Shown: positions 1 through 9,852, counted from the first letter of the stretch. The stretch: DNA of 64,000 nt from Bradyrhizobium sp. BR13661 (GCF_029892425.1 NZ_JARXWB010000005.1:186001-250000); one strand, 5' to 3'. Notes: generated by a model not told the origin, from the letters alone. Made by a program: numbers and translations.

Positions 1-13
1 TATGCGATTTGGC

Positions 14-430
14 TTACGCCGCCTCGGCGTCCTTGGCCTGCACCGGACCGGAGTCCTGGCCCTTGGCATCGACGTCGCGGTCGACGAACTCGATCACGGC
101 CATCGCGGCGTTGTCGCCGTAGCGGAAGCCGGCCTTGATGATACGGGTGTAGCCGCCCTGACGATCCTTGTAGCGGGGCGCCAGCACGTCGAACAGCTTC
201 TTGACCTGATCCTTGTCGCGCATCTCGGAGATGGCCTGGCGACGCAGGGACAGGCCGCCCTTCTTGCCGAGGGTGACGAGCTTCTCGACAATCGGACGAA
301 GCTCCTTGGCCTTGGGCAGCGTGGTGACAATCTGCTCGTGCTTGATCAGCGCGGCCGCCATGTTGGCGAACATCGCGCGGCGATGCTCGGCCGTGCGGTT
401 GAGCTTCCGATGAACCTTGCCGTGACGCAT
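14..430 (-). CDS. rplQ: 50S ribosomal protein L17
   Basis: Large-subunit protein placed near the peptide exit tunnel. The 138-residue product opens with the family hallmark [17 protein letters not shown] and keeps the basic L17 core to about residue 118. A short Ala/Asp/Glu tail ending DAEAA makes it slightly longer than the E. coli protein. It is the last gene of the ribosomal run. Unlike most genes here it is not tightly packed: about 200 bases, holding a palindrome and a terminator-like hairpin, separate it from rpoA. Its transcription may therefore be partly uncoupled from rpoA (inference). Confidence 0.98.
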   Translation of the reverse strand: MRHGKVHRKLNRTAEHRRAMFANMAAALIKHEQIVTTLPKAKELRPIVEKLVTLGKKGGLSLRRQAISEMRDKDQVKKLFDVLAPRYKDRQGGYTRIIKAGFRYGDNAAMAVIEFVDRDVDAKGQDSGPVQAKDAEAA

Positions 431-505
431 GTGTTTAGTCCTTACTTAAAACTGCCGCGACGGTTCGTCGGACATGTTGCTCAGGTGGGCTGCCTGCGTT
501 CGCCC

Positions 506-587
506 GCGAAAGCACGACGCGCTTTCGCTTCTTAGTTCGAGCATGATCTAGTCGGAAAACCGCTTCGCACTTCTCCGGATCATGCTT
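506..587. repeat. intergenic palindromes (AGCATGATC-arm repeat) between rpoA and rplQ
   Basis: Two inverted repeats sit in the rplQ-rpoA gap. The first has 8-base arms GCGAAAGC/GCTTTCGC (506-513, 521-528). The second has arms GAGCATGATC (539-548) and GATCATGCTT (578-587) around a centre rich in GGAAAACCGCTTCGC. From memory, the second matches a very common dispersed intergenic repeat of Rhizobiales genomes; this was not searched. A related palindrome with the same arms lies at 48653-48714. Confidence 0.75.
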
Positions 588-588
588 G

Positions 589-619
589 AAAAATCGTGGC
601 CGGATGATTCCGGCCACGA
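589..619 (-). terminator. intrinsic terminator downstream of rpoA
   Basis: On the minus strand a perfect 10-base-pair GC-rich stem, TCGTGGCCGG with CCGGCCACGA (594-603 and 610-619), has a 6-base loop and is followed at once by five T residues (589-593). It begins 12 bases past the rpoA stop codon. This is the textbook form of a Rho-independent terminator, placed before the last gene rplQ. Confidence 0.75.
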
Positions 620-631
620 CGGTAGAAATGC

Positions 632-1663
632 TCAGTAGTGATCTTCGAAGCGCTTGGCGAGCTCGTCGATGTTCTCCGGCGGCCAGCCCGGCACTTCCAT
701 GCCGAGGTGCAGACCCATCTGGGCCAGCACTTCCTTGATCTCGTTCAGCGACTTGCGGCCGAAGTTCGGGGTGCGGAGCATTTCCGCTTCGCTCTTCTGC
801 ACGAGGTCGCCGATGTAGACGATGTTGTCGTTCTTCAAGCAGTTGGCCGAACGCACCGACAGTTCGAGCTCGTCCACCTTCTTGAGGAAGGCCGGGTTGA
901 AGGCGAGGTCCGGGATGATCTCCTGGGCGACTTCCTTGCGCGGCTCCTCGAAGTTGACGAACACGTTGAGCTGATCCTGCAGGATGCGGGCGGCGTAAGC
1001 CACCGAGTCATCCGGCGAGATCGCGCCGTTGGTCTCGATCGTCATGGTCAGCTTGTCGTAGTCGAGAATCTGGCCCTCGCGGGTGTTCTCGACCTTGTAG
1101 GAGACCTTGCGGACCGGCGAGTACAGGCTGTCGACCGGGATCAGGCCGATCGGCGCGTCCTCGGGACGGTTGCGCTCTGCGGGCACGTAGCCCTTGCCGG
1201 TGGAGACCGTGAACTCCATGCGGATCTCGGCGCCCTCGTCGAGCGTGCAGATCTGGAGGTCCGGGTTGAGCACGGTGACGTCGCCGACGGTCTGGATATC
1301 GCCGGCGGTGACGGTGCCCGGGCCCTGCTTCTTCACGACCATGCGCTTGGGGCCTTCGCCCTGCATCTTGATCGCGATGTCCTTGATGTTCAGCACGATG
1401 TCGGTGACGTCCTCACGGACGCCAGCGATCGAGGAGAACTCGTGCAGCACGCCGTCGATGTGCACCGACTGCACCGCCGCGCCCTGGAGCGAGGAGAGCA
1501 GGATGCGGCGCAGCGCGTTGCCGAGCGTCTGGCCGAAACCGCGCTCGAGCGGCTCGGCAACGATGGTCGCAAAACGCGAGGGGTCGCTGCCGGGCTGAAC
1601 CTGGAGCTTGTTCGGCCGAATCAGTTCTTGCCAATTTTTCTGGATCGTCACTGTTTCACCCAT
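632..1663 (-). CDS. rpoA: DNA-directed RNA polymerase subunit alpha
   Basis: Alpha subunit, which dimerises to nucleate polymerase assembly and contacts UP elements and activators. The 343-residue product has the N-terminal dimerisation domain (about 1-235), a linker, and a C-terminal DNA-binding domain. That domain carries the VRSANCL segment (Arg271, equivalent to E. coli Arg265) and the helix-hairpin-helix around [10 protein letters not shown] chose the ATG at 1663 ([14 protein letters not shown]), the family's usual start. The frame stays open 19 codons further upstream, but that stretch has no family resemblance. Hairpins with T-runs lie on both sides of the gene. Confidence 0.98.
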   Translation of the reverse strand: MGETVTIQKNWQELIRPNKLQVQPGSDPSRFATIVAEPLERGFGQTLGNALRRILLSSLQGAAVQSVHIDGVLHEFSSIAGVREDVTDIVLNIKDIAIKMQGEGPKRMVVKKQGPGTVTAGDIQTVGDVTVLNPDLQICTLDEGAEIRMEFTVSTGKGYVPAERNRPEDAPIGLIPVDSLYSPVRKVSYKVENTREGQILDYDKLTMTIETNGAISPDDSVAYAARILQDQLNVFVNFEEPRKEVAQEIIPDLAFNPAFLKKVDELELSVRSANCLKNDNIVYIGDLVQKSEAEMLRTPNFGRKSLNEIKEVLAQMGLHLGMEVPGWPPENIDELAKRFEDHY

Positions 1664-1734
1664 ACAGGCCAGTCGATTTGAAAATTCAAACACTGGCGTT
1701 GGAGAAAGGCCGCAGACCAAACCCGCGGCTTCTT

Positions 1735-1767
1735 AAAAAAAAGCATCGCGGGCGACAGAGCGCCCGC
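1735..1767 (-). terminator. terminator-like hairpin between rpsK and rpoA
   Basis: On the minus strand, just after rpsK, a 7-base-pair stem GCGGGCG/CGCCCGC (1748-1754 and 1761-1767, 6-base loop) is followed after five bases by a run of eight T residues (1735-1742). The gap between stem and T-run makes termination partial at best, so attenuation ahead of rpoA is a reasonable reading. Confidence 0.55.
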
Positions 1768-1776
1768 AACTTCGTA

Positions 1777-2166
1777 TTAGACGCGCCGACGCTTGCGCGG
1801 ACGGCAACCGTTGTGCGGGATCGTGGTCACGTCGCGGATCGAGGTGACGGTGAAGCCCGCAGCCTGCAGCGCGCGCAGCGCCGACTCACGGCCCGAACCG
1901 GGACCGGCCACTTCGACTTCCAGCGTGCGCATGCCGTGTTCCTGCGCCTTCTTCGACACGTCTTCGGCGGCGACCTGAGCAGCATACGGGGTCGACTTGC
2001 GCGAGCCCTTGAAGCCCATCGTACCGGCGGAAGACCAGGCAATGGTGTTGCCCTGCGCGTCGGTGATGGTGATGGTCGTGTTGTTGAAGGACGAGTTCAC
2101 GTGCGCGACGCCGGAGGCGATGTTCTTGCGCTCACGACGACGAACGCGGGTGGCTTCCTTGCCCAT
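1777..2166 (-). CDS. rpsK: 30S ribosomal protein S11
   Basis: Small-subunit platform protein next to the E and P sites. All 129 residues fit the family, from [18 protein letters not shown] near the N-terminus to the conserved C-terminal [13 protein letters not shown]. It lies between rpsM and rpoA, the usual alpha-operon order. The ATG at 2166 ([15 protein letters not shown]) gives the family's normal length. Confidence 0.98.
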   Translation of the reverse strand: MGKEATRVRRRERKNIASGVAHVNSSFNNTTITITDAQGNTIAWSSAGTMGFKGSRKSTPYAAQVAAEDVSKKAQEHGMRTLEVEVAGPGSGRESALRALQAAGFTVTSIRDVTTIPHNGCRPRKRRRV

Positions 2167-2288
2167 AGAGTACCTTTCCTAGAGATCTCAAACGCCGCCG
2201 TAATGCCAGCGGCTACACCTGATGGAACGAAAGGCGCGTGGCGAAAGGGCTTCCCCTATCGCCACACGCCGCGATTGGATTCGAAAAC

Positions 2289-2657
2289 TTACTTCTTCTT
2301 GCCGGCGATGGCCTTGGCCGGGCCCTTGCGCGTACGCGCGTTGGTGTGGGTCCGCTGACCACGCACCGGCAGACCGCGACGATGACGCAGGCCGCGATAG
2401 CAGCCGAGGTCCATCAGACGCTTGATGTTGATACCGACTTCACGACGCAGATCACCCTCGACGAGATAGTCGCGGTCGATCACTTCGCGGATCTGGAGCA
2501 CTTCGGCGTCGCTCAGCTGATTGACGCGACGATCCTCGGGGATCTTCACCTTTTCGAGGATCTCACCAGCAATCTTCTGGCCGATGCCATGGATGTACTG
2601 GAGCGCGATCAGCACGCGCTTGTTGGTCGGAATGTTCACGCCGGCAATACGGGCCAC
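2289..2657 (-). CDS. rpsM: 30S ribosomal protein S13
   Basis: Small-subunit head protein forming the B1 intersubunit bridges and contacting the P-site tRNA through its basic C-terminal tail. The 122-residue product starts [14 protein letters not shown], has the helix-turn-helix region around [10 protein letters not shown], and ends with [13 protein letters not shown]. It is the first gene after adk. The 188-base gap upstream holds a candidate promoter, so an alpha-operon sub-transcript may begin there. Confidence 0.98.
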   Translation of the reverse strand: MARIAGVNIPTNKRVLIALQYIHGIGQKIAGEILEKVKIPEDRRVNQLSDAEVLQIREVIDRDYLVEGDLRREVGINIKRLMDLGCYRGLRHRRGLPVRGQRTHTNARTRKGPAKAIAGKKK

Positions 2658-2809
2658 GGCCTTCTCTCCTGTTGCCGATCCCTCGTCAGGAATCGGGCTT
2701 TAAGTGCTTATGTTTCTCGGGCAGGTGTTCACAAACGCGAACACGACGCCCACCCCTGGTCTTCCTGGGGCCCGGCATCGTTTGAAACTATCCGACTTGG
2801 ATGCGGGGC

Positions 2810-2839
2810 TTATTAAGGGATTCAGGGGGCTTTCGTCAA
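2810..2839 (-). promoter_or_regulatory. candidate promoter for rpsM-rpsK-rpoA
   Basis: On the minus strand TTGACG (2834-2839) is followed by an 18-base spacer and TAATAA (2810-2815), close to the sigma-70 consensus. It lies about 150 bases ahead of rpsM in the only sizeable gap near adk. It is seen by eye only, and sequence alone cannot show that it is used. Confidence 0.4.
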
Positions 2840-2845
2840 CCGCCG

Positions 2846-3703
2846 CTAGCGCTTGGCTCGCTTTTTCGTGACCTTTTTTGGACCCTTCCTCAAAGCTTTT
2901 TTGACGGCCTTTTTGGCGGTCTTTTTGACCGCTTTCTTGGCAGTTTTTTTGGCTGTCTTCTTGGCCGCCTTCTTGGCGCCCTTTACGGTCTTTTTGGCCG
3001 ATTTGGCAGGCTTTTTAGCCGTTTTCGCCGGCTTTTTGGCTGCCTTGGCCTTCTTAGCCCCCTTCTTGGCGGGCACCGCGTTGGCCGCGCTGCGGGCATG
3101 GGTCTTCGGTTCCACCGCACCCAGCGCCAGCAGCTGGCGGTGGATGGCGCGGGTGACCTCGTCGATAGCCATCATGCCGTCGATGGTCGAGAGCTTCCGA
3201 CGCTCGGAATAGTAGTGAATCAGCGGCTCGGTCTGGCTGCGGTAGCTGGCCAACCGCTTGGTCAGGACCTCCGGGGTGTCGTCAAGGCGGACCTCTTCCC
3301 CGCGCTCCCGCATCTGGGCGACGCGGGTCTCGACGCGACTCAGCAGCGCGCTCTCGTTGACGCGGAGCTCAATCACGGCATCGAGCTTGAGGTGCTTGTG
3401 CCGCAACAGCTCATCCAGCGCCTCGGCCTGCGGCACGGTGCGCGGGAAACCGTCGAGGATGAAACCGTTCTTGGCGTCGGGCTGGTCAATGCGGTCGGAG
3501 ATGATCCCCACCACGACCTCGTCGGGCACGAGCCCGCCGCTGGCCATGATCTCCTTGGCCTTCAGCCCGACCGGCGTTCCGGCCGCAACCGCTGCACGCA
3601 ACATCTCGCCGGTCGAGAGCTGGACGATGCCATAGCGCTCCACCAGCAGCTGCGCCTGGGTCCCCTTGCCCGATCCTGGTGGTCCCAGAAGTATAATTCT
3701 CAT
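2846..3703 (-). CDS. adk: adenylate kinase with long lysine-rich C-terminal tail
   Basis: Interconverts ATP + AMP and 2 ADP. The catalytic part (1 to about 197) has the P-loop GPPGSGKGT (7-15), the NMP-binding segment and the family motif LDGFPRT. It is the short-lid form without a zinc-type insert. The ATG at 3703 ([10 protein letters not shown]) is fixed by the P-loop. Residues 200-285 are an add-on made of [13 protein letters not shown]-type repeats. By my count it has 35 lysines and no acidic residue in 86 positions, like a histone H1 tail. The gene sits between secY and rpsM, the usual alphaproteobacterial place. The tail should bind nucleic acid or acidic surfaces (inference). Confidence 0.96.
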   Translation of the reverse strand: MRIILLGPPGSGKGTQAQLLVERYGIVQLSTGEMLRAAVAAGTPVGLKAKEIMASGGLVPDEVVVGIISDRIDQPDAKNGFILDGFPRTVPQAEALDELLRHKHLKLDAVIELRVNESALLSRVETRVAQMRERGEEVRLDDTPEVLTKRLASYRSQTEPLIHYYSERRKLSTIDGMMAIDEVTRAIHRQLLALGAVEPKTHARSAANAVPAKKGAKKAKAAKKPAKTAKKPAKSAKKTVKGAKKAAKKTAKKTAKKAVKKTAKKAVKKALRKGPKKVTKKRAKR

Positions 3704-3915
3704 CGGCGTACGCCCCCCGGATTGGTGAGCGATACGTCGCGCACCGGTGTTTGAAAGTTCAGTAACAGTGCAAATCATAATCAGCGCCGCACCGCTACCC
3801 ATATCATAGGGGAGCAAATGCCCGGACGCCAAGACGGCTTTGAAATCAGTGATTGCGCTGCGTCGAGAGCAGCTCGGGCGGTGCGACCGAACGGTTGTTG
3901 ATCGCCTTCCGCGGG

Positions 3916-3962
3916 CGCCGCGCGTCGCTAGCGCGGCGAATCGGCGGCGCGACCGCGCCGCC
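3916..3962. repeat. tandem GC-rich hairpins between secY and adk
   Basis: Two perfect stems lie side by side in the 278-base secY-adk gap: CGCCGCGC/GCGCGGCG (3916-3923, 3931-3938) and GGCGGCGC/GCGCCGCC (3943-3950, 3955-3962). Neither is followed by a T-run, so they are not clear terminators. They could pause transcription or protect the 3' end of the secY message. The rest of the gap shows nothing recognisable. Confidence 0.5.
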
Positions 3963-3981
3963 TTTGAGAGGACGCCGTGTC

Positions 3982-5313
3982 TTAGCGGCGGCGGCCGCGC
4001 AGCTTCGACTTGCGGATCAGGCCTTCATACTGGTGGGCCAGCAGATAGCCCTGCACCTGCGCCACCGTGTCCATGGTGACACTGACGACGATCAGCAGCG
4101 AGGTGCCGCCGAAGTAGAACGGCACCGAGGCGTAGGAGATCAGGATTTCCGGGATCAAGCAGACGATCGCCAGATAAATCGCACCGAGCACGGTGACGCG
4201 CGACAGTACGTAGTCGATATATTCCGCGGTGCGCTCGCCCGGGCGGATGCCGGGGATAAAGCCGCCGTGCTTCTTCAGATTGTCCGCGGTCTCGGTCGGG
4301 TTGAACACGATCGCGGTGTAGAAGAAGGCGAAGAACACGATCAGCGCGAGATACAGGATCAGAAACAACGGACGGCCGTGGCCGAGCTGGGTGGTGATCC
4401 ACTGGAACCATTCCGGCCCCTTGCCCGCATTGAAGTTTGCAACCGTGGTCGGCAGCAGCAGCAGCGAGGACGCGAAGATCGGCGGGATCACGCCCGAGGT
4501 GTTGAGCTTGAGCGGCAGATGCGAGGATTGCCCCTCGAACATCTTGTTGCCGACCTGGCGCTTCGGATACTGGATCAGCAGCCGGCGCTGGGCACGCTCC
4601 ATGAACACGATGAAGGCGATCACGGCGACCGCCATCACGATCACGACCAGGATCAGGCCGGTCGACATCGCACCCTGACGGCCGAGCTCGAGCATGTTGG
4701 CGAGTGCTGCGGGCAGCTCGGCGACGATGCCGGAGAGAATGATCAGCGAGATGCCGTTGCCGATGCCGCGCGAGGTGATCTGCTCGCCCAGCCACATCAG
4801 GAACATGGTGCCGCCGGTCAGCGTGATCGCGGTGGAGAGACGGAAGAACATGCCGGGGTCGCTGACCACATTGCCGGCGCCTTCGAGGCCGACCGCAATG
4901 CCGTAGGACTGGAACGCGGCCAGGATCACCGTGAGGTAGCGGGTGTACTGGTTCAGCGTCTTGCGGCCCGCCTCGCCTTCCTTCTTCAGCGCCTCGAGCT
5001 GCGGCGAGACGGTGGTGAGGAGCTGGATGATGATCGAGGCCGAGATGTACGGCATGATGTTCAGCGCGAAGATCGCCATGCGGTGGATGCCACCGCCGGC
5101 GAACATGTTGAACATGCCGAGGATGCCGCCTGCCTGCGACTTGAACACCTGCTCCCAGATGTTGGGATCGATGCCCGGCAGCGGGATGTAGGTGCCGAGC
5201 CGATAAACGAGCAGCGCACCCAGGGTGAACCAGATGCGCTTCTTCAGTTCGTCGGCTTTGGCAAACGCGCCGAAATTGAGGTTGGCTGCCAGTTGTTCCG
5301 CTGCAGAGGCCAT
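3982..5313 (-). CDS. secY: preprotein translocase channel subunit SecY
   Basis: Central channel of the SecYEG translocon in the inner membrane; it passes unfolded preproteins pushed by SecA and takes membrane proteins from ribosomes. The 443-residue product shows the ten hydrophobic segments of the family. It starts with the amphipathic [17 protein letters not shown] and ends with the basic [12 protein letters not shown]. The first periplasmic loop, with PLPGIDPN and the Gly-rich plug, is intact. A hairpin terminator separates it from rplO, so secY-adk may be tuned separately from the spc ribosomal genes. The partner secE is at 38943-39149. Confidence 0.98.
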   Translation of the reverse strand: MASAAEQLAANLNFGAFAKADELKKRIWFTLGALLVYRLGTYIPLPGIDPNIWEQVFKSQAGGILGMFNMFAGGGIHRMAIFALNIMPYISASIIIQLLTTVSPQLEALKKEGEAGRKTLNQYTRYLTVILAAFQSYGIAVGLEGAGNVVSDPGMFFRLSTAITLTGGTMFLMWLGEQITSRGIGNGISLIILSGIVAELPAALANMLELGRQGAMSTGLILVVIVMAVAVIAFIVFMERAQRRLLIQYPKRQVGNKMFEGQSSHLPLKLNTSGVIPPIFASSLLLLPTTVANFNAGKGPEWFQWITTQLGHGRPLFLILYLALIVFFAFFYTAIVFNPTETADNLKKHGGFIPGIRPGERTAEYIDYVLSRVTVLGAIYLAIVCLIPEILISYASVPFYFGGTSLLIVVSVTMDTVAQVQGYLLAHQYEGLIRKSKLRGRRR

Positions 5314-5427
5314 ATTGGACTTTCTCCCGCCGCCTTTTGCGCCGTCATACCCGCGGCCGGGCTACTTTAGCGGACGCCGGACATTATCTGGCGCTTCGGC
5401 TTCGATAAGTCCATCGTCCCGCATGCG

Positions 5428-5450
5428 AAAAGGCCCGCGAGCCGCGGGCC
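5428..5450 (-). terminator. terminator-like hairpin between rplO and secY
   Basis: Minus strand: GGCCCGCG (5443-5450) pairs with CGCGGGCC (5432-5439) across a 3-base loop, followed directly by TTTT (5428-5431). It lies 14 bases after the rplO stop. The stem is strong and the T-run short, so partial termination inside the operon is likely. Confidence 0.65.
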
Positions 5451-5463
5451 AATGACGCAGTTG

Positions 5464-5949
5464 TTACGCCGCCTCGCCTTCTTCCTTCGCAGGGGCAAGG
5501 ATCTTCACCGAACCACCGGCCTTCTCGACCGCTTCGATCGCGGACTTGGTGGCACCGTGGACTTCGATGTTCAGCTTGGCCTTGAGCTCGCCGCGGCCGA
5601 GCAGCCGCAGGCCGGCCTTGGCGCGACGCAGCACGCCGGCCTTCACCAGGGCCTCGACATTCACGACGGCGCCAGCCTCGAGCTTCTTGGCATCGACCGC
5701 ATCCTGGAGCCGGTCGAGATTGATCTCGGCGAACTCGACGCGGAAGATGTTGTTGAAGCCGCGCTTGGGCAGACGGCGATGCAACGGCATCTGACCGCCT
5801 TCGAAACCCTTGATGCGCACGCCCGAACGCGCGGTCTGACCCTTGCCTCCGCGGCCGGACTGCTTGCCCTTGCCCGAACCGATGCCACGGCCGACGCGCA
5901 TGCGCTTCTTGCGCGAGCCGGCGTTGTCGGCGATATCGCTGAGCTTCAT
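5464..5949 (-). CDS. rplO: 50S ribosomal protein L15
   Basis: Large-subunit assembly protein that threads a Gly/Arg-rich N-terminal arm into 23S rRNA. The 161-residue product has that arm ([17 protein letters not shown], then SGRGGKGQ) and the globular C-terminal half with [18 protein letters not shown] short Glu/Ala tail (KEEGEAA) ends it. It follows rpmD by 14 bases, and its end is marked by a strong hairpin before secY. Confidence 0.98.
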   Translation of the reverse strand: MKLSDIADNAGSRKKRMRVGRGIGSGKGKQSGRGGKGQTARSGVRIKGFEGGQMPLHRRLPKRGFNNIFRVEFAEINLDRLQDAVDAKKLEAGAVVNVEALVKAGVLRRAKAGLRLLGRGELKAKLNIEVHGATKSAIEAVEKAGGSVKILAPAKEEGEAA

Positions 5950-5963
5950 CGCCCTGCTCCTTA

Positions 5964-6170
5964 TTACTTCTCGCCGACGATGCGGACGAGATGGTGAACC
6001 TTTTCGATCATGCCGCGCACGGCCGGGGTGTCCGGCAGTTCGCTGACGCGGCCGATCTTGTTGAGCTTGAGCCCGATCAGCGTCGAGCGCTGCGAGTGAT
6101 GGCGGCGGATCGCGCTGCCGGTCTGCTCGAGCTTGATCGTCTTTGCGGACTTAGCGGTGTCCTTGGCCAT
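5964..6170 (-). CDS. rpmD: 50S ribosomal protein L30
   Basis: Small large-subunit protein of 68 residues. The diagnostic stretch [20 protein letters not shown] is followed by GLKLNKIGR and ends NMI-like in [12 protein letters not shown]. It sits between rpsE and rplO as in other bacteria. The N-terminal leader [11 protein letters not shown] is a few residues longer than in E. coli. Confidence 0.97.
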   Translation of the reverse strand: MAKDTAKSAKTIKLEQTGSAIRRHHSQRSTLIGLKLNKIGRVSELPDTPAVRGMIEKVHHLVRIVGEK

Positions 6171-6195
6171 CGTGGTCTACTCCGAAAAGCGTTGG

Positions 6196-6789
6196 TTAGT
6201 CCGCAGCCGCCTCGGCATCGCCGCCGATGCGACGACCCTGGAGGGTGGAGACCTTAATATTGCGGCGCGCCGCGACCGAACGCGGTGAGTCCTGATGCTT
6301 CAGCGCATCGAAGGTCGCGCGAACCATGTTGTACGGGTTCGACGAGCCGATCGACTTCGCGACCACGTCCTGGACGCCGAGCGTCTCGAACACGGCGCGC
6401 ATCGGACCGCCGGCGATGATGCCGGTACCGGCGGGAGCTGCACGCAGGTAGACACGGCCCGCGCCGTGACGGCCGGCGATGTCGTGATGCAGGGTGCGGC
6501 CCTCGCGCAGCGACACGCGGGTCAGGTTGCGCTTGGCGGACTCGGTGGCCTTGCGGATCGCCTCAGGCACTTCGCGCGCCTTGCCGTGACCGAAGCCGGC
6601 GCGGCCCTTCTGGTCACCGATCACGACCAGCGCTGCGAAACCGAAGCGCTTACCGCCCTTGACGACCTTGGCCACGCGATTGATGTGGACGAGCTTGTCG
6701 ACGAACTCGCTGTCGCGCTCCTCGCGCTCCTTGCGTTCACGTCCGCCGCCGCGTTGATCGCGTCCACCACGTTGTTCGCGTTCTGCCAT
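6196..6789 (-). CDS. rpsE: 30S ribosomal protein S5
   Basis: Small-subunit protein at the mRNA entry site, important for decoding accuracy and helicase action. The conserved double-stranded-RNA-binding fold begins near residue 28 ([20 protein letters not shown]) and the C-terminal domain carries [16 protein letters not shown]. The protein has 197 residues, against about 167 in E. coli. The difference is an N-terminal Arg/Glu/Gly-rich extension (about 1-26) and a C-terminal tail with GGDAEAAAD. Such extensions are common in Rhizobiales. Confidence 0.98.
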   Translation of the reverse strand: MAEREQRGGRDQRGGGRERKEREERDSEFVDKLVHINRVAKVVKGGKRFGFAALVVIGDQKGRAGFGHGKAREVPEAIRKATESAKRNLTRVSLREGRTLHHDIAGRHGAGRVYLRAAPAGTGIIAGGPMRAVFETLGVQDVVAKSIGSSNPYNMVRATFDALKHQDSPRSVAARRNIKVSTLQGRRIGGDAEAAAD

Positions 6790-6833
6790 TTTTCCAATCC
6801 TTCAGAGGCTTGCGCCTCAATCCTCAAATTCTG

Positions 6834-7196
6834 TTAGAAGCTCAGCCCGCTCTCACGCGCAGCGTCGGCCAGTGCCTTGACGCGCCCGTGGTAGAGGTAG
6901 CTGCCGCGATCGAACACGACTTCCTTGACGCCCTTCTCGGCGGCGCGTTCGGCCAGCAGCTTGCCGACCGCCTTCGCTGCATCGATGTCGGCGCCGGTCT
7001 TGCCGCCGTCGCGCATCGACTTCTCGAGCGACGAGGCAGAGGCCAGCGTCTCGCCCTTCAGGTCGTCGATGACCTGGGCGTAGATGTGCTTGGACGAGCG
7101 GAACACCGACAGACGCGGGCGGCCAGCACCGGAGCGGCGCAGCTTCAGCCGCACACTCCGCTTGCGCCGGGCATTTGTAACCTTGGCTTTGGACAT
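6834..7196 (-). CDS. rplR: 50S ribosomal protein L18
   Basis: 5S rRNA-binding protein of the central protuberance. The 120-residue product has the basic N-terminal tail ([18 protein letters not shown]) and the core [17 protein letters not shown], and it ends with [20 protein letters not shown]. Gene order rplF-rplR-rpsE is standard for the spc block. Confidence 0.98.
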   Translation of the reverse strand: MSKAKVTNARRKRSVRLKLRRSGAGRPRLSVFRSSKHIYAQVIDDLKGETLASASSLEKSMRDGGKTGADIDAAKAVGKLLAERAAEKGVKEVVFDRGSYLYHGRVKALADAARESGLSF

Positions 7197-7207
7197 GACC
7201 GGCTCCG

Positions 7208-7741
7208 TTACTTCTTCTTGCCTTCCTTGCGGAAGATGAATTCGCCAACATACTTCACGCCCTTGCCCTTGTAGGGCTCCGGCGGGCGATAAGAGCGGAT
7301 CTCCGCGGCGACCTGGCCGACGCGCTGGATATCGCTGCCCGTCACCGTGATCTCGGTCGGCTTCGGCACGGTGATCGTGATCCCTTCCGGGATCGCGTAG
7401 ACCACGTCGTGGCTGTAGCCGAGCGCGAGCTGCAGGTTCTTGCCCTGCATCGCGGCGCGGTAACCGACGCCGGTGATTTCGAGCTTCTTCTCGAAGCCCT
7501 TGGTGACGCCTTCGACCAGATTCGCGACCTGGGCGCGAGCGGTACCGTACAGCGCCCGCGCGCGGTTGGTCTCGACCCGCGGGTTCACCTTGACCTGGCC
7601 GTTCTCGAGCTTCACCTCGACGTCGTCATGGACGACGAACTGAAGCTGGCCCTTCGGCCCCTTCATCTTGACGGTCTGCCCGTCAACGGTCGCGGTCACA
7701 CCGGACGGCACCGCAACAGGCCTTTTGCCAACACGTGACAT
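7208..7741 (-). CDS. rplF: 50S ribosomal protein L6
   Basis: Large-subunit protein near the GTPase-associated centre, built from two repeats of the same fold. The 177-residue product starts [15 protein letters not shown] and includes [19 protein letters not shown]. The C-terminal signature [15 protein letters not shown], with Tyr/Lys/Gly-rich contacts to 23S rRNA, is complete. Confidence 0.98.
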   Translation of the reverse strand: MSRVGKRPVAVPSGVTATVDGQTVKMKGPKGQLQFVVHDDVEVKLENGQVKVNPRVETNRARALYGTARAQVANLVEGVTKGFEKKLEITGVGYRAAMQGKNLQLALGYSHDVVYAIPEGITITVPKPTEITVTGSDIQRVGQVAAEIRSYRPPEPYKGKGVKYVGEFIFRKEGKKK

Positions 7742-7757
7742 GGATCAAAAATCCTTC

Positions 7758-8156
7758 TCAGAACACCGTGAAGAGGACTTCACCGCCCACGTTCGCTTCA
7801 CGCGCACTGTGGTCGGCCATGATCCCCTTCGGCGTCGACAACACCGAAATACCGAGTCCGTTATTGACCCGCGGCAGGTTCTTCACCGAGGCGTAAACGC
7901 GACGCCCGGGCTTGGAAACACGTTCGATCTCGCGGATGACGGGCTCGCCGTCGAAGTACTTCAGCTCGATCTCGATCTCGCTGCGGCCCGAGGAATGCTC
8001 GAGCGTGGCGTAACCGCGGATGTAGCCCTCGCTCTTGAGCACTTCGAGGACGTTCTCGCGCATCTTCGAGCCAGGCGTGGAGACCTTGCTCTTGGCGCGC
8101 ATCTGCGCGTTGCGGATGCGGGTGATCAGATCGCTGATTGGATCGTGCGTAGACAT
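7758..8156 (-). CDS. rpsH: 30S ribosomal protein S8
   Basis: Primary 16S rRNA-binding protein needed for platform assembly; in E. coli it is also the translational repressor of the spc operon. The 132-residue product runs from [16 protein letters not shown] to the C-terminal signature [20 protein letters not shown]. It follows rpsN by 14 bases. Confidence 0.98.
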   Translation of the reverse strand: MSTHDPISDLITRIRNAQMRAKSKVSTPGSKMRENVLEVLKSEGYIRGYATLEHSSGRSEIEIELKYFDGEPVIREIERVSKPGRRVYASVKNLPRVNNGLGISVLSTPKGIMADHSAREANVGGEVLFTVF

Positions 8157-8170
8157 TTAAACGACCCTCC

Positions 8171-8476
8171 TTACCAGCTCGACTTCACGAGGCCCGGGAC
8201 CATGCCCTTGGAGCCAAGGTCGCGCAGCGCGATACGGGACAGCTTGTTCTTGCGATAGTTCGAGCGCGGGCGGCCCGACAGCTCGCAGCGCAGACGGATG
8301 CGGGTGGCCGACGAATTGCGCGGCATTTCCGCCAGCTTCAGGGTGGCGGCGAACCGCTCCTCCATCGGCAGCGTCTTGTCGGCGATGATCGCCTTCAACC
8401 GCTCGCGCTTCGGGGCGGCGTTCTTCACCATCCGCTTGCGCCGGTTGTTCTTCTCGACTGAACTCTTCTTTGCCAT
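8171..8476 (-). CDS. rpsN: 30S ribosomal protein S14, zinc-independent form
   Basis: Small-subunit head protein. At 101 residues it is the long form. It has only one Cys, where the short zinc-binding form has two CXXC pairs, so it should not depend on zinc. The C-terminal motif [20 protein letters not shown] is typical, followed by [11 protein letters not shown]. Confidence 0.98.
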   Translation of the reverse strand: MAKKSSVEKNNRRKRMVKNAAPKRERLKAIIADKTLPMEERFAATLKLAEMPRNSSATRIRLRCELSGRPRSNYRKNKLSRIALRDLGSKGMVPGLVKSSW

Positions 8477-8523
8477 GCTTGGCTCCTGGGTATCCGCGTT
8501 TGAGAGGCTTTAGGTTCAGCGTC

Positions 8524-9081
8524 TCACTGCCGGAACGGGAAATTGAAAGCGGTCAACAAGGCCCTCGCCTCTTCGTCGGTCTTGGCCGTGGTGCAGACGG
8601 TGATGTCCATACCGCGGGCTTCCGTGACCTTGTCGAAGTCGATCTCGGGGAAAATGATGTGCTCCTTGATGCCGAGCGAGTAGTTGCCGCGGCCGTCAAA
8701 GCTCTTCGGGTTCAGGCCGCGGAAGTCGCGGACGCGCGGCAGCGCGACCGTCACCAGGCGATCGATGAACTCGTACATGCGGGCCTTGCGCAGCGTGACC
8801 TTGCAGCCGATCGGCTGGTTCTCACGCAGCTTGAAGGTCGCGATGGCGATGCGCGAATAGGTCACGATCGCCTTCTGGCCGGCGATCTGGGTCAGCTCGG
8901 CAGCGGCGGTCTCGGCCTTCTTGCGGTCGTTGACGCTGTCGCCAACGCCCATGTTCAGCACGACCTTGTCCAGGCGCGGAACCTGCATCACGTTCTCATA
9001 ACCGAACTTCTCGGTCATGGCCGTGCGGATCTTCGCGTCGTATTCCGCGCGCAGGCGCGGGGTGTAAGCGGCCTCAGCCAT
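8524..9081 (-). CDS. rplE: 50S ribosomal protein L5
   Basis: 5S rRNA-binding protein forming bridge B1b with S13. The start is the ATG at 9081 ([15 protein letters not shown]), giving 185 residues. The frame is open further upstream, but that stretch only reads through rplX out of frame. Core motifs include [16 protein letters not shown] and [16 protein letters not shown]. The start overlaps the end of rplX by 8 bases, which suggests translational coupling. Confidence 0.98.
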   Translation of the reverse strand: MAEAAYTPRLRAEYDAKIRTAMTEKFGYENVMQVPRLDKVVLNMGVGDSVNDRKKAETAAAELTQIAGQKAIVTYSRIAIATFKLRENQPIGCKVTLRKARMYEFIDRLVTVALPRVRDFRGLNPKSFDGRGNYSLGIKEHIIFPEIDFDKVTEARGMDITVCTTAKTDEEARALLTAFNFPFRQ

Positions 9082-9388
9082 CGATCTCAGCTCCCGAGCT
9101 CTTGGCGATGCGGACCTTCTTGCCGTCCGCCAGAATCTTGAATCCGACGCGGGTCGGCTTTCCATCCTTGCCGACGAACGCGATGTTGGACAGTTGGATC
9201 GGCGACTCCTTCGAGATGATGCCGCCCTCCTGGGCCTGCGTCTGCTTCTGGTGACGCTTGACCATGTTGATGCCGCGCACGAGCGCCGTACCGGCGTCGG
9301 GGCGAACCTCAAACACTTCGCCGGTGCGACCCTTGTCGCGGCCGGTCAGCACGACGACCTTGTCGCCCTTGCGGATCTTCGCAGCCAT
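9074..9388 (-). CDS. rplX: 50S ribosomal protein L24
   Basis: Assembly-initiator protein of the large subunit, near the exit tunnel. It has a KOW domain from residue 3 ([17 protein letters not shown]) and the conserved [19 protein letters not shown] chose the ATG at 9388 (104 residues) over a GTG one codon upstream, because GGAGG stands 7 bases before the ATG. The ATG overlaps the rplN stop in the arrangement TGATG, and the end overlaps rplE. Confidence 0.97.
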   Translation of the reverse strand: MAAKIRKGDKVVVLTGRDKGRTGEVFEVRPDAGTALVRGINMVKRHQKQTQAQEGGIISKESPIQLSNIAFVGKDGKPTRVGFKILADGKKVRIAKSSGAEIDG

Positions 9389-9756
9389 CACAGCACCTCC
9401 GGCGCGAGCGAAATGATCTTCATGTGGTTCTTGGCGCGCAGCTCGCGCGGCACGGGCCCGAAGATACGGGTGCCGACCGGCTCGGACTGATTGTTGATCA
9501 GAACGGCGGCGTTGCGGTCGAAGCGGATGACCGAACCGTCAGCGCGGCGGATGTCCTTGCGGACACGCACCACGACGGCCTTCATCACGTCGCCCTTCTT
9601 CACCTTGCCACGCGGAATGGCTTCCTTGATCGAGACGACGATGATGTCGCCGATCGTGGCGTAGCGGCGCTTGGAGCCTCCGAGCACCTTGATACACATG
9701 ACACGGCGTGCGCCAGAATTATCGGCCACGTCGAGGTTGGTCTGCATCTGAATCAT
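9388..9756 (-). CDS. rplN: 50S ribosomal protein L14
   Basis: Large-subunit interface protein contacting 16S helix 44 and the site where the silencing factor RsfS binds. All 122 residues are canonical: [18 protein letters not shown] at the start and [13 protein letters not shown] near the end. It is coupled to rplX by a one-base stop/start overlap. Confidence 0.98.
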   Translation of the reverse strand: MIQMQTNLDVADNSGARRVMCIKVLGGSKRRYATIGDIIVVSIKEAIPRGKVKKGDVMKAVVVRVRKDIRRADGSVIRFDRNAAVLINNQSEPVGTRIFGPVPRELRAKNHMKIISLAPEVL

Positions 9757-9852
9757 TGATGCACCTCGTCCTCTTTCTCTTTGCGCCAGCCTAGCCGGCG
9801 CTCAACATTTCCCTGAAGTCAGTCGGCCAAATGAATGGCCAAGGCCAACAGA

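Noticed and set aside
638..1681. Long open frame on the plus strand opposite rpoA (and many similar ones opposite rpoB, rpoC, fusA and secY)
   Set aside because: High GC content keeps the complementary strand open. The translations are Arg/Val/Asp-rich with no domain, and the real gene is certain on the other strand.
9389..9391. GTG one codon upstream as the rplX start
   Set aside because: The GGAGG site is better placed for the ATG at 9388, and the family starts at MAAKIRKGD.
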